Positions 36,187 to 45,782 are shown, numbered from the stretch's first letter. The stretch is DNA of 64,000 nt from Sphingobacterium sp. B16(2022) (GCF_012030425.1 NZ_JAAUVN010000007.1:62001-126000), one strand, 5' to 3'. Translations and numbers: made by a program. Notes: generated from the letters alone by a model not told the origin.

Positions 36187-38145
36187 ATGAGCGAAGAAAA
36201 CAAAAATGCATCATCCTATTCAGCCGATAATATCCAAGTTTTAGAGGGATTAGAGGCTGTACGTAAACGTCCTTCCATGTATATTGGAGACACAGGGGTT
36301 AAAGGTTTGCACCATTTGGTATATGAGGTCGTCGATAACTCTATCGATGAAGCCGTTGCAGGTTATTGTACAGATATTTTTGTCACTATCCATAAAGACA
36401 ATTCTATTTCCGTAAAGGATAACGGACGTGGTATTCCAACAGGTATCAATAAAAAGGAGAATAAATCGGCACTGGAAATTGTAATGACTGTATTACATGC
36501 TGGTGGTAAATTTGATAAGGATACGTATAAGGTATCAGGTGGTCTTCACGGCGTGGGGGTTTCCTGTGTAAATGCTTTATCTATTCATTTGTCCGCAGTT
36601 GTTCACCGTGATGGTAAAGTTTTCCAGCAAGAGTATGAAAAGGGAAAACCTTTATATACGGTGAAGGAGATTGGTGAGTCTGATGCTACGGGTACTATTG
36701 TTACGTTTACTCCCGATAGTGAAATTTTCACAACGACTACGACTTATAACTATGATACATTAGCGAGTCGTCTTCGTGAATTATCTTTCTTGAATAAAGG
36801 GATCACTTTATCTTTAACAGATGAGCGAGAAACTTTGGAAGACGGTACTTTACGTCAAGATGTGTTTTTATCTGAAGGTGGTCTACAAGAATTTGTCCAG
36901 TTTTTAGATAGTAACCGTCACCCGATCATACCACATCCGATTTATGTGGAGGGTATCAAACAAGGTATTCCTGTTGAATTGGCTTTACAGTATAACGAGA
37001 CTTACACTGAAAATGTACATTCATACGTGAATAACATTAATACCATTGAAGGAGGTTCACATGTTGCCGGTTTTCGTCGTGGTTTGACCCGTACTTTAAA
37101 AGCATATGCCGATAGATCTGGTTTATTGAAAAATTTGAAGGTAGAAATTACTGGAGATGATTTTCGTGAAGGTCTAACAGCTGTTATTTCGGTGAAAGTC
37201 GCTGAACCGCAGTTTGAGGGACAGACAAAAACCAAATTGGGTAACTCTGAAGTAATGGGTGCTGTTGATGTTGCCGTAGGAGAGATTTTAAATATCTATT
37301 TAGAAGAGAATCCTCGGGAAGCAAAAGCAATTGTACAAAAGGTTGTAATCGCAGCTCAGGCTCGTGCCGCGGCTCGTAAAGCTCGTGATCTTGTACAAAG
37401 GAAAACTGTAATGGGTGGTTCTGGTTTACCTGGTAAGCTCGCAGATTGTCAAGATAATGATCCTACAAAATGTGAAATTTACTTTGTGGAGGGAGATTCG
37501 GCAGGTGGAACAGCAAAATCAGGACGTGATCGTAAATATCAAGCGATTATGCCACTTCGTGGTAAAATTCTAAACGTAGAAAAAGCAATGGAACATAAGA
37601 TCTATGAAAATGAAGAGATCAAAAATATGTTTACTGCCCTAGGTGTTAGTTTAGGTACCCCAGATGATCCTAAAGCATTAAACTTAGATAAATTACGTTA
37701 CCATCGTATCATTATCATGACCGATGCGGACGTCGATGGTTCTCACATCACAACTTTAATTCTAACGTTCTATTTTAGATACATGAAAGAATTGATTGAG
37801 AAGGGATACATTTACATCGCTACTCCACCATTATATTTGGTTAAAAAAGGTAAAGATCATCAATACGCTTGGACTGAAGATCAACGCTTAAATGCTATTC
37901 AGCAATTGAAAGGTGGAGGTAAAGAAGACAGCGTACATGTACAACGTTATAAAGGTCTTGGAGAAATGAACGCTGAACAACTATGGGATACAACAATGAA
38001 TCCTGAGACGCGTACATTAAGACAAGTGAACATCGAAAATGCGGCTGAATGTGATCGTATATTCTCAATGTTAATGGGTGATGAGGTTGCACCCCGTCGT
38101 GAGTTTATTGAGCGCAATTCACGTTACGCTAAGATCGATATTTAA
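36187..38145 (+). CDS. gyrB: DNA gyrase subunit B
   Basis: GyrB is the ATPase and TOPRIM subunit of DNA gyrase, which introduces negative supercoils. The 652-residue protein has the GHKL ATPase domain (YIGDTGVKGLHHLVYEVVDNSIDEA, DNGRGIP, GGLHGVG in order), the transducer domain, the TOPRIM motifs EGDSAGGTA and MTDADVDGSHI, and the C-terminal QRYKGLGEMN and FIERNSRYAKIDI. It is the short form lacking the roughly 165-residue insertion of E. coli GyrB. Gyrase rather than topo IV is supported by the TOPRIM and C-terminal sequence. It is a single gene with promoter and terminator. Confidence 0.97.
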   Translation: MSEENKNASSYSADNIQVLEGLEAVRKRPSMYIGDTGVKGLHHLVYEVVDNSIDEAVAGYCTDIFVTIHKDNSISVKDNGRGIPTGINKKENKSALEIVMTVLHAGGKFDKDTYKVSGGLHGVGVSCVNALSIHLSAVVHRDGKVFQQEYEKGKPLYTVKEIGESDATGTIVTFTPDSEIFTTTTTYNYDTLASRLRELSFLNKGITLSLTDERETLEDGTLRQDVFLSEGGLQEFVQFLDSNRHPIIPHPIYVEGIKQGIPVELALQYNETYTENVHSYVNNINTIEGGSHVAGFRRGLTRTLKAYADRSGLLKNLKVEITGDDFREGLTAVISVKVAEPQFEGQTKTKLGNSEVMGAVDVAVGEILNIYLEENPREAKAIVQKVVIAAQARAAARKARDLVQRKTVMGGSGLPGKLADCQDNDPTKCEIYFVEGDSAGGTAKSGRDRKYQAIMPLRGKILNVEKAMEHKIYENEEIKNMFTALGVSLGTPDDPKALNLDKLRYHRIIIMTDADVDGSHITTLILTFYFRYMKELIEKGYIYIATPPLYLVKKGKDHQYAWTEDQRLNAIQQLKGGGKEDSVHVQRYKGLGEMNAEQLWDTTMNPETRTLRQVNIENAAECDRIFSMLMGDEVAPRREFIERNSRYAKIDI

Positions 38146-38681
38146 TTATTTTAGATTTTAATCTTTGAAAGGTCTAACTACTCAGGTAGTTAGACCTTTT
38201 TTTTTGAATTAGAAAAATCTATATTTTTTGTCTAATTAGGTTAATAACTGTAACTTATATATGGTATTAGTATTTTCGTTGTACTTAAATTACGTTTTTT
38301 CGTCGATTTTAGGTTAACGATTAGCTCTCTACTAAAGCGTGTTCTATGATCCGTTGATAACCTTCTTCAACCATATAATACGTATTGGTTTGCTGTAATT
38401 AAAGATTAATGATGCTGATTGATAAAAATTATGATTTACTTCGCCTATCTTATTTAGGTGATTATTTTTGCTTTTACCCTAAGTGAGAATGCGATAATGC
38501 TATAAAAAAACCTCTCCTGGTTTTTAATTGTAGCAACCGTTATAGCTTCTTTTAAAGAATTAATTGATGCATTCGTTACAATATTTCTTTAAGTAACATA
38601 ATTATTACTTATTGTAATAGTCGTGTTCCGATATGTGAAATAATATGAAATTAAACTTTTTATTATCTATATATCAAATTT
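38146..38681. other. Gene-free stretch between gyrB and the HhH-barrel gene
   Basis: Apart from the gyrB terminator, these 536 bases hold no convincing gene. A perfect TAnnTTTG occurs at 38463-38470. A small terminator-like hairpin (AAAAACC paired with GGTTTTT) lies at 38506-38525. These might bound a very short transcript, but no conserved structure is recognisable by eye. Confidence 0.4.
38168..38205 (+). terminator. Terminator after gyrB
   Basis: An 11-base stem (38171-38181 with 38186-38196) plus an A/T extension and a four-base loop is followed by a run of nine or more T residues. Confidence 0.9.
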
Positions 38682-40757
38682 ATGATTCTTATTTTTTTAA
38701 GTAATAAGTTTTTGAGACTTAAACTTTACCTATTAATTTGGATCTTGTTAGGTAGCGCTATTGCAACATATGGTCAAGAGTATAATGAATTGACTTTTGA
38801 TCAGTTACTTGAACAACTATTGGAAGAATTAGAGGAGGATGTCGATGCGAGCGAAATTTCAGAGAGATGGTCATATTACCTGAAAAATCCGATTGATTTA
38901 AATAAAACAGACGGACGTGAATTAAACGATTTATTATTTTTAAGTGTTATTCAGATCGAAAGCCTGTTGGCACACAGAAAAGAATCCGGTGATTTTATTT
39001 CTAAACAGGAGTTACAAAGTATAATCGGGTTTGATTTGCGTACAGTTCAGTATTTACTTCCTTTTGTTACTGTTTCAGGTGATATGCATTACAGAGATTT
39101 TACAGTTAAGAATTTCTTAAAATCGAAGCAAGAAGTTATGTTACGATATGGACGTTTATTGCAACGTGCCAAAGGATATTCGATTACTGATACAGCCAGG
39201 TCGCGGTACATTGGGGATCCGAATCGATATACTGTACGTTATAGGCTCAATTATAATGATAAGATTCGGCTTGCTATTAATATGGATAAAGATGCCGGGG
39301 AGTTATTCTTCAGAGACAAGCAACAATATGGTTTTGATTTTTATGGTGCGAGTCTATCAATTAGAGATCTTGGGAAAGTAAAACATGTAGTCATTGGAGA
39401 TTTTGCCTTACAAATTGGTCAGGGTTTGACGATGTGGAATGGATTGAGTTTCGGTAAAGGAAGCATGATCGAAAGTTCTGCTAGGCAGGGGATAGGTTTA
39501 AGACAGTACACATCTTTGAATGAAGCAAATTTTTTAAGAGGTGTAGCAGGTTCTTTGTCTTTAGGTAAATTTGAATTTACACCTTATATTTCTTATCGAA
39601 AGATTGATGGCAATATGGAAAAGGTCAATGATGATTGGGTGATATCTACTTTGTCCACTTCAGGTCTTCATCGTACCCCAACAGAACAGCGATATCGTAA
39701 TGCGATCGGACAACTGGTTTATGGAGGTAACTTACTTTACAGCAAAAATAGATTTAAGATAGGTGGAAATTTTGTTGCTACCCATCTAGAAGGTGTTAAA
39801 CTTTTGGGCAAAGCTCTTGAAAATAAATATGATTTTGAGGGTAATTTACTTCGAAATGCTAGCCTCTATTATAATTACACTTATCGTAATTCTTATTTTT
39901 TTGGAGAGATTGCTACGAGTTTTGATGAAGGATATGCTTGGTTAACGGGAATTATGACCAGTATAACTCCAAAGTTTTCCACAGTTCTTTTATATCGTGA
40001 TTATCAAAAGAACTATCATAGTTTCTTTGCCCAGTCAATGGGAGAAAATAGCAGTACTAAGAATGAAAAAGGACTCTATACAGGTCTTGTTTTTCATCCC
40101 TCTCGAAAAATTCAATGGACCGCTTATCTGGATGTTTTTAAGTTCCCTTGGTTGCGATACCGCGTACTAGCACCTTCTTCAGGCTATGATATTATGTCCC
40201 AATTCTCTTATATCTGGTATAAGAAGGGCCAGATATCAGTGCGCTTCCGATACCGTGTGAAAGAAGAAAATACTTCGGCTTCAAAAAATGAAAAGGTTTT
40301 CTTGGCAACAGTTAATAAATACCAATTGAGATTTGAATACAAATATAAATTAAGTAATATCTGGAGCATTCGTAGTAGGCTTGAAGGTGTTCAATATCTG
40401 AAAGAGTCCGAACAAAAAGAATTTGGGTGGATGGCCTATCAGGATCTGTTTTTTAACCCCAAGAGTAGTAAAATAGCAACAAATATGCGTTTAGCTTATT
40501 TTCATACTGATAGTTATAATACCCGGATTTATGCTTTTGAAAATGATGTCTTATATGCTTCTTCCTTTCCACTGTATTATCAAAAAGGTTGGCGAATGTA
40601 TAATAATATACGTTACAGAATACATCGAAATATTGATTTATGGACTAAAATATCAGCTTTCTATTATCCTGAACTTGAAAAAATAGGTTCGGGGTTAGAT
40701 GAAATTCAGGGAAATATCAAATCAGAAGTTAAAGTACAGCTAAGATTCCAATTTTAA
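38682..40757 (+). CDS. Helix-hairpin-helix domain fused to an outer-membrane beta-barrel-like protein
   Basis: This 691-residue protein starts with a signal sequence (cleavage likely after about residue 31, ATYGQ), then an acidic helix (about 38-56). A ComEA-like helix-hairpin-helix unit follows (about 69-130): NPIDLNKTDGRELNDLLF, HRKESGDFISKQELQSI, LLPFVTVSG. The remaining 550 residues are alternating aromatic/polar beta-strands ending in Phe (VQLRFQF), as expected for an outer-membrane barrel. The central GxG of the HhH hairpin is degenerate (FLSVIQIE). The stop codon overlaps the comEC start (TAATG), so the two are coupled. A role in moving DNA across the outer membrane is inference. Such proteins are annotated only as HhH-domain proteins in Bacteroidota. 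Confidence 0.7.
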   Translation: MILIFLSNKFLRLKLYLLIWILLGSAIATYGQEYNELTFDQLLEQLLEELEEDVDASEISERWSYYLKNPIDLNKTDGRELNDLLFLSVIQIESLLAHRKESGDFISKQELQSIIGFDLRTVQYLLPFVTVSGDMHYRDFTVKNFLKSKQEVMLRYGRLLQRAKGYSITDTARSRYIGDPNRYTVRYRLNYNDKIRLAINMDKDAGELFFRDKQQYGFDFYGASLSIRDLGKVKHVVIGDFALQIGQGLTMWNGLSFGKGSMIESSARQGIGLRQYTSLNEANFLRGVAGSLSLGKFEFTPYISYRKIDGNMEKVNDDWVISTLSTSGLHRTPTEQRYRNAIGQLVYGGNLLYSKNRFKIGGNFVATHLEGVKLLGKALENKYDFEGNLLRNASLYYNYTYRNSYFFGEIATSFDEGYAWLTGIMTSITPKFSTVLLYRDYQKNYHSFFAQSMGENSSTKNEKGLYTGLVFHPSRKIQWTAYLDVFKFPWLRYRVLAPSSGYDIMSQFSYIWYKKGQISVRFRYRVKEENTSASKNEKVFLATVNKYQLRFEYKYKLSNIWSIRSRLEGVQYLKESEQKEFGWMAYQDLFFNPKSSKIATNMRLAYFHTDSYNTRIYAFENDVLYASSFPLYYQKGWRMYNNIRYRIHRNIDLWTKISAFYYPELEKIGSGLDEIQGNIKSEVKVQLRFQF

Positions 40758-42844
40758 TGAAGACGAATTTTGAAGAACAGCTGAAAAAGCTTCCATTTCT
40801 TAAAATTGTGCTATTTTATGGTATTGGAATAGGAATTGCCAATTTTTTTGAACCTAGCAAAAGCATGTTTAATTTGATACAATTACTGCTTGTTTTTAGC
40901 TTTTTATCGCATCTCGTATTTTTCTTTTATACTTCCCGTTTAGAAATTTTATCTATTGTAAATAGCTACATTATTTTGATTTTTTTCGGAATTTGGAATA
41001 TCTGGAGAACGCATGATCAGGTGGATATTAACCATTTTCTCATTGGTACTAGTGATCAGTATATTGCGATGGTGGATGAAGAACCGGTTTTTTACAATAA
41101 TTCAGTTCGATTTTCTGTAACTCTGTTAGCAAAACGTATCGATTCAACATTTCAAAAGGCGACAGGTCGGCTTATGGTGACGTTGCCTTTTGATCAAAAA
41201 GACTCTCGTATACAATATGGTGATGAGATGGTTTTAAAAAATAAGGTGAAACCCATCCCAAAGCCACTTAATCCATTGGAGTTCAATTATAGAGATTATT
41301 TAAAAAATCAGGGTATCGATGGCCAGATTTATTTGAAGTCAAAGGAGTATAAAATCATTCGTCATCATCAAGGTTTTGGGATTAAAGCCCGAGCTTTAGA
41401 ATTAAGGAGGGAGCTCGTCAGTAAATTTAGAAAATATCTGAAAGATGAAGATTCTTTTCAAATTGCAGTGGCATTGATCGTTGGTTATAGAGCAGTGATG
41501 TCACAAGATATTGTGCAGACTTTTAGTAATACAGGTACTATTCATGTGCTGAGTGTTTCAGGTATGCATGTTGGAATAGTCTTTATTGTTTTGATGTGGT
41601 TGCTAGCCAAAGTAAGTGGTAATTATACTCTAAATCTTTTAAGAATTGTTATGTTGCTTTGTGCGATCTGGAGTTATACCATCTTAACGGGAATGGCACC
41701 TTCCATATTACGCGCAGCGATCATGTTGAGTTTTTTTCTTATTGCTAGATCAATGCAGCGGGAAGGCAATATGCTCAATACAATGGCATCTTCTGCATTC
41801 CTACTTTTATTATTGCAGCCCAATATATTATTTGATATCGGGTTTCAGTTATCTTACTTTGCTGTTTTAGGAATTGTTTTATTTTTTCCACTGTTTAAAC
41901 GTCTATCTATTTTTGAAAGTAATCGCTTCAGTCGCATCATATGGGATAGCGTCGCTATTTCTTTGAGTGCTCAAATTATGACAGCACCGTTTTCATTGTT
42001 TTATTTTGGACAGTTCCCAAATTATTTTTTAATTGCGAACTTACTTGTTGTTTTACCTGTTACGCTCATTATGTATATCGGGATGGCGATGATGTTCATT
42101 CCTGTTGATATTATCAATGTTTGGTTAGGGTATGCTATGGATTGGCTTATTAAGAAAATGTTTTTCACATTGGAGTTTTTGGATCAATTACCTTTTGCAA
42201 CATGGACTGGAATTGTCCTTTCTCCAGCTTTAGTTTTGATCAGTTTAGTTTTCTTGTTCAGTTGCAGCTATGCATTTTATTGGAAAAATAAGGTTGCTTT
42301 ATACATGAGTGTATGTTTTCTATTGATTGGCCTTAGCACTTTCAGCTATTTACAGTATTTGCAGTTTAATTATATAGGATTTCGCATTTACAGTACCAGA
42401 AAAGAGATTGCACTTGCTTTTATACAAAAGAATAACATCACCATGGTTAGTTCTTTTGATTCTTTAGATGCCAGAAATTTGGTTTATAGTGCGAAAAGGG
42501 ATTTGTCCCGTTTCTCTAATTGGGAAGATATTGATTTTCTTCCATTGATATCATATGATTCTGTAAGGACAAATTACCTGATTCAGAAACCCAATTTAAC
42601 AATACAAATTATGGAGCATTCTTTACTAAGTCATCGCCCTACAGATATTTTACTTGTCAGAAAAAATAGCAAATGGAATTTTATCGAAAATGTAAAAATT
42701 ATAAAACCTAAGCTTGTGCTGTTTGATGGAACGAATAGTGACTTCAATATTCAGATGTGGAGACAGCAACTTGATGATATGGGGGTAGCGCATTATACCA
42801 TAAAAAATAATTTTGCGTATGTTTGGGACAAGGAGTTATTATGA
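40757..42844 (+). CDS. comEC: ComEC/Rec2-family DNA internalisation channel
   Basis: ComEC is the inner-membrane channel for single-stranded DNA during natural transformation. The 695-residue protein has N-terminal membrane segments and an OB-like DUF4131 region (about 60-215, with NPLEFNYRDYLKNQGIDGQIY). The polytopic competence domain (about 225-520) carries the signature HVLSVSGMHVG and TGMAPSILRAAIM. The C-terminus (about 545-695) lacks the HxHxDH metallo-beta-lactamase nuclease domain found in Bacillus ComEC; short forms without it are usual in Bacteroidota. It is coupled to the HhH-barrel gene upstream (1-base overlap) and to recQ downstream (4-base ATGA overlap). Confidence 0.92.
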   Translation: MKTNFEEQLKKLPFLKIVLFYGIGIGIANFFEPSKSMFNLIQLLLVFSFLSHLVFFFYTSRLEILSIVNSYIILIFFGIWNIWRTHDQVDINHFLIGTSDQYIAMVDEEPVFYNNSVRFSVTLLAKRIDSTFQKATGRLMVTLPFDQKDSRIQYGDEMVLKNKVKPIPKPLNPLEFNYRDYLKNQGIDGQIYLKSKEYKIIRHHQGFGIKARALELRRELVSKFRKYLKDEDSFQIAVALIVGYRAVMSQDIVQTFSNTGTIHVLSVSGMHVGIVFIVLMWLLAKVSGNYTLNLLRIVMLLCAIWSYTILTGMAPSILRAAIMLSFFLIARSMQREGNMLNTMASSAFLLLLLQPNILFDIGFQLSYFAVLGIVLFFPLFKRLSIFESNRFSRIIWDSVAISLSAQIMTAPFSLFYFGQFPNYFLIANLLVVLPVTLIMYIGMAMMFIPVDIINVWLGYAMDWLIKKMFFTLEFLDQLPFATWTGIVLSPALVLISLVFLFSCSYAFYWKNKVALYMSVCFLLIGLSTFSYLQYLQFNYIGFRIYSTRKEIALAFIQKNNITMVSSFDSLDARNLVYSAKRDLSRFSNWEDIDFLPLISYDSVRTNYLIQKPNLTIQIMEHSLLSHRPTDILLVRKNSKWNFIENVKIIKPKLVLFDGTNSDFNIQMWRQQLDDMGVAHYTIKNNFAYVWDKELL

Positions 42845-44742
42845 GTGTAGATAGCATCAGCATATTAAAACAGTATTGGGGACATGATGAGTTTCGACCT
42901 CTTCAGGAGGAAATCATCCAATCTGTACTGGATAAGAAAGATACCCTAGCTTTATTGCCTACAGGTGGTGGTAAATCAATATGTTTCCAGGTTCCGGCAA
43001 TGATACTTCCGGGTATCTGTATTGTCGTGACGCCTTTAATCGCTTTGATGAAAGATCAGGTAAAACATCTCAAGGATATCGGTATCGAAGCTGTTGCTAT
43101 TTATTCGGGTCTTAAACCACGAGAAGTCGATATTATATTGGACAATTGTATTTTTGGCCATATAAAATTTCTTTATTTATCTCCCGAACGTTTGTATAGT
43201 GAATTGATACAGGAGCGTATCAAACATATGCCTGTCAATCTCTATGCAATAGATGAAGCCCATTGTATTTCACAATGGGGTTATGATTTTCGACCTTCTT
43301 ACCTACAGTTGTCTAAACTGAGGGAGATACATCCAGATATTCCTTTTCTTGCTTTAACTGCAACAGCTACGACATCTGTAATTGCAGATATTCAGGATAA
43401 ATTGGCCTTTAAAAAGAAGAACGTATTTGTTAAAAGTTTCTTGCGTGATAATCTCGGATATATGGCGCTGGAAGAAGAAAATAAATCGGGACGGATGCTT
43501 CGTGTCATTCAAAAGCTGGGAGGCTCAGGTGTCGTCTATGTGCGAAATAGAAGAGAGACTCAAGAGATTGCACGTTTCTTAATAAACAATGGGATCTCGG
43601 CGGATTTTTATCATGCTGGTTTGATAGGAAAAGACCGTGATGATAAGCAAGAAGCTTGGATGCAAAATAGAACACGCGTTATTGTTGCTACCAATGCCTT
43701 TGGGATGGGAATTGACAAATCGGATGTCCGGTTTGTTATTCACTTGGATATCCCTGAATCTTTAGAAGCTTATTATCAAGAAGCAGGAAGAGCAGGCAGG
43801 GATGGAAAAAAGGCTTATCCTGTTATGTTATATCAGCAGGAAGATAAGAATCGTCTTTTAAAAAATTTAGAACTGAGTTTTCCAACCGTCGCTTTCATTC
43901 AACAAGTCTATCATTACTTATGTAATCACTTTCAAATTCCTTATGGTGCAGGGGAGGGAGTTGTATTTGATTTTGATGTAGTCTCTTTTATAAAAAAATA
44001 TAAACTTGAAACAATTCCTACTTTAAGTGCCCTCAAGTTTTTAGAAAAGGATGGCTGGTTGACGCTTTCTGAAGCTGTCTTTATTCCTTCTCGATTTAAA
44101 TTTGCAGTGAACCATCAAGAGCTCTACAAAATTCAAGTTCAATATGAGCGTTATGATAAACTTATAAAGGCTATATTAAGATCGTATGGAGGAGTATTTG
44201 ATGATTATATTTCCATAAATGAATATGAGTTTGCAAAAAAGTTAGGTGTTTCTTATGAGCAAATTGTAAGTTTAATCAACGCCTTGGTTAAAATGGAAAT
44301 TGCGAGTTATATTCCTCCAACAGATAGCCCACAGCTATCTTTTCTGCAGGACCGTGTTGATTATAAAAATCTTTATGTAGACCATGTTTTCATTAGAGAA
44401 AGACAACGCGTAAAGACTGTTCAGATCGAGGCGATGCTCAATTATATTGAGCATTCACAATGTCGTAGCCAGTCACTACTCCATTATTTTGGTGAACAGA
44501 ATACACTATTTTGTCAGGTCTGTGATCTGTGCCTAATTCGTAATCATCGTGTGAAATTGCATCATAATATAAAATTAGAGATAGAACGCATTTTACTGAA
44601 CGAAGCTCAAACGATACATGATCTGATTGGAAGGCTTTCTCTTGGTGATGATGAAATAAAATTGGAAGTAGTGCGAAATTTAATAGATCATCATAAGATT
44701 AAGGTCGTAGATGATCGGTATATCTGGAATACCAATATCTAG
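42841..44742 (+). CDS. recQ: RecQ-family ATP-dependent DNA helicase
   Basis: RecQ is a 3'-5' DNA helicase used in recombination and repair. The start is ATG 42841 in the ATGA overlap with the comEC stop; the longer frame from 42823 lies inside comEC. The 633-residue protein has EFRPLQ (motif 0), LPTGGGKS (Walker A), AIDEAHCISQWGYDFRPSY (motif II plus the RecQ aromatic loop), LTATAT, NAFGMGIDKSDVRFV and QEAGRAGRDG. The zinc-binding Cys cluster is represented by CRSQ...CQVCDLC at about 540-565. There is no recognisable HRDC domain, so it is a shorter RecQ type. Co-translation with comEC suggests a role in processing incoming DNA, which is inference. Confidence 0.93.
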   Translation: MSVDSISILKQYWGHDEFRPLQEEIIQSVLDKKDTLALLPTGGGKSICFQVPAMILPGICIVVTPLIALMKDQVKHLKDIGIEAVAIYSGLKPREVDIILDNCIFGHIKFLYLSPERLYSELIQERIKHMPVNLYAIDEAHCISQWGYDFRPSYLQLSKLREIHPDIPFLALTATATTSVIADIQDKLAFKKKNVFVKSFLRDNLGYMALEEENKSGRMLRVIQKLGGSGVVYVRNRRETQEIARFLINNGISADFYHAGLIGKDRDDKQEAWMQNRTRVIVATNAFGMGIDKSDVRFVIHLDIPESLEAYYQEAGRAGRDGKKAYPVMLYQQEDKNRLLKNLELSFPTVAFIQQVYHYLCNHFQIPYGAGEGVVFDFDVVSFIKKYKLETIPTLSALKFLEKDGWLTLSEAVFIPSRFKFAVNHQELYKIQVQYERYDKLIKAILRSYGGVFDDYISINEYEFAKKLGVSYEQIVSLINALVKMEIASYIPPTDSPQLSFLQDRVDYKNLYVDHVFIRERQRVKTVQIEAMLNYIEHSQCRSQSLLHYFGEQNTLFCQVCDLCLIRNHRVKLHHNIKLEIERILLNEAQTIHDLIGRLSLGDDEIKLEVVRNLIDHHKIKVVDDRYIWNTNI

Positions 44743-44743
44743 T

Positions 44744-45205
44744 TTAAAATTCAAATTTATTTACTTTTTTACTGGCTTCCAAATATAATGGTAGCGCCGC
44801 AGATCCGTACCATAACGTAATTTCGGAGATTAATAAACCAGCGTTAATGGCAGGATCTGTAGCCAATAATGCTTCTGCTTCTTTGATAGTTTTAACATTT
44901 AATATAAAGATACCGCGATAATCTCTTTCATTTTTCCCAAATGGACCAGCTACAATTAGTTTTTTCTCTTTTGCTAGGCGTTGAATATTTTTCATATGTC
45001 CATCAAAAAGTCGATTGACAGAATCTTTATCGGTTATTTTTGTTGCGCCCGTTTTTAGAAGCACAAAACTATAATACTTCATTCCATAATTGTCAGCTCC
45101 TAATTAATCGGCTAATAAATGGTCATATTTGGCATTAGCTTTTTGTGAATACGAACGAGGTAGCGTACCTAATATCAATAATCCAAGGTAAAGTATATTT
45201 TTCAT
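44744..45205 (-). pseudogene. Secreted YciI-family protein interrupted by an in-frame TAA
   Basis: ATG at 45205 opens a signal peptide (MKNILYLGLLILGTLPRSYSQ) followed by KYDHLLAD, then TAA at codon 34 (45104-45106). The same frame resumes at once with LGADNYG and the YciI domain (MKYYSFVLLKTG from 45082; LIVAGPFGKNERDYRGIFIL) to a stop at 44744. The two halves join without a frameshift, so a single base change could explain the stop (TCA or similar to TAA). The 3' part could still start at ATG 45082 and give a 112-residue cytoplasmic YciI without export signal. YciI proteins are small alpha/beta-barrel proteins related to muconolactone isomerase, of unclear function. It is the last gene of the operon with the YdeI-like and sulfurtransferase genes. 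A sequencing error is the main alternative. Confidence 0.75.
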
Positions 45206-45769
45206 CTATTTTTTATATTTATCATATAAACCTTTTCCACTTAATATAATAGGTTTAATTTTTTCTAGACGGTTTACTTTTGTTTTATCTTGTTTTGCTT
45301 CATGAATATACTCATAATATTCATTCTTTTTTGCATCACTGAGATTCTCAAAATTCCTTTTTAATTGCGGGTCGTTCTTTAATGCTTCTTCAATTAATGC
45401 GGGAATGGATAAATATTCTTTTTTCCCTGGAATGAGTTTTAATCCCATTTCTTCAATATTAATGGCCTGCTGTATATATTGTCTGAGTAGAGATTTATCA
45501 ATTTGGCTTGGATCTGTAAATTTCCATTGGCGCAGGTTTTTCGTTTTTTCTCCCTGTGTTGCCGTTAAAACTGCTGCGGGATCTACTAGGTGCGATCCGT
45601 TAAAAAACCAGAGTGCAAAATGATCTTTAAATCCAGCAAATGAAATAACATTTTTTTGTTGGTACGTGAATACCGGACCACCCCATTTTGTTGTTTCTTC
45701 AAGTGGGAACTCTTCAATTATGCTGCGTAGGATTAATAATTCTTCCCCCCATTTGCTTTGCTTATCCAT
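45206..45769 (-). CDS. YdeI/OmpD-associated family protein (DUF1801 + OmdA)
   Basis: This 187-residue protein has an N-terminal DUF1801-like domain (about 12-105, EETTKWGGPVFTYQQKNVISFAGFKDHFALWFF) and a C-terminal bacteriocin-protection/OmdA-like helical domain (about 120-185, LIEEALKNDPQLKRNFENLS and IHEAKQDKTKVNRLEKI). Family members are associated with outer-membrane porin regulation and peptide resistance in enterobacteria; the mechanism is not established. ATG 45769 is preferred because the longer frame to 45880 would overlap the sulfurtransferase gene and adds unrelated residues. It lies 13 bases downstream of the sulfurtransferase stop, and its stop directly abuts the yciI start. Confidence 0.82.
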   Translation of the reverse strand: MDKQSKWGEELLILRSIIEEFPLEETTKWGGPVFTYQQKNVISFAGFKDHFALWFFNGSHLVDPAAVLTATQGEKTKNLRQWKFTDPSQIDKSLLRQYIQQAINIEEMGLKLIPGKKEYLSIPALIEEALKNDPQLKRNFENLSDAKKNEYYEYIHEAKQDKTKVNRLEKIKPIILSGKGLYDKYKK

Positions 45770-45782
45770 AAATTTGTAATAA

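Noticed and set aside
38258-38320. Tiny open frame of about 18 codons with hydrophobic residues after gyrB
   Set aside because: Too short, with no conserved sequence or supporting signals.
42823-42840. Upstream in-frame start for recQ
   Set aside because: It lies inside comEC; the ATGA overlap at 42841 gives the normal RecQ N-terminus.
45082-45205. Treating the 112-residue YciI frame as an ordinary intact gene
   Set aside because: The upstream region in the same frame encodes a signal peptide plus a linker that joins the domain across a single TAA, so the interrupted longer gene explains more of the sequence.
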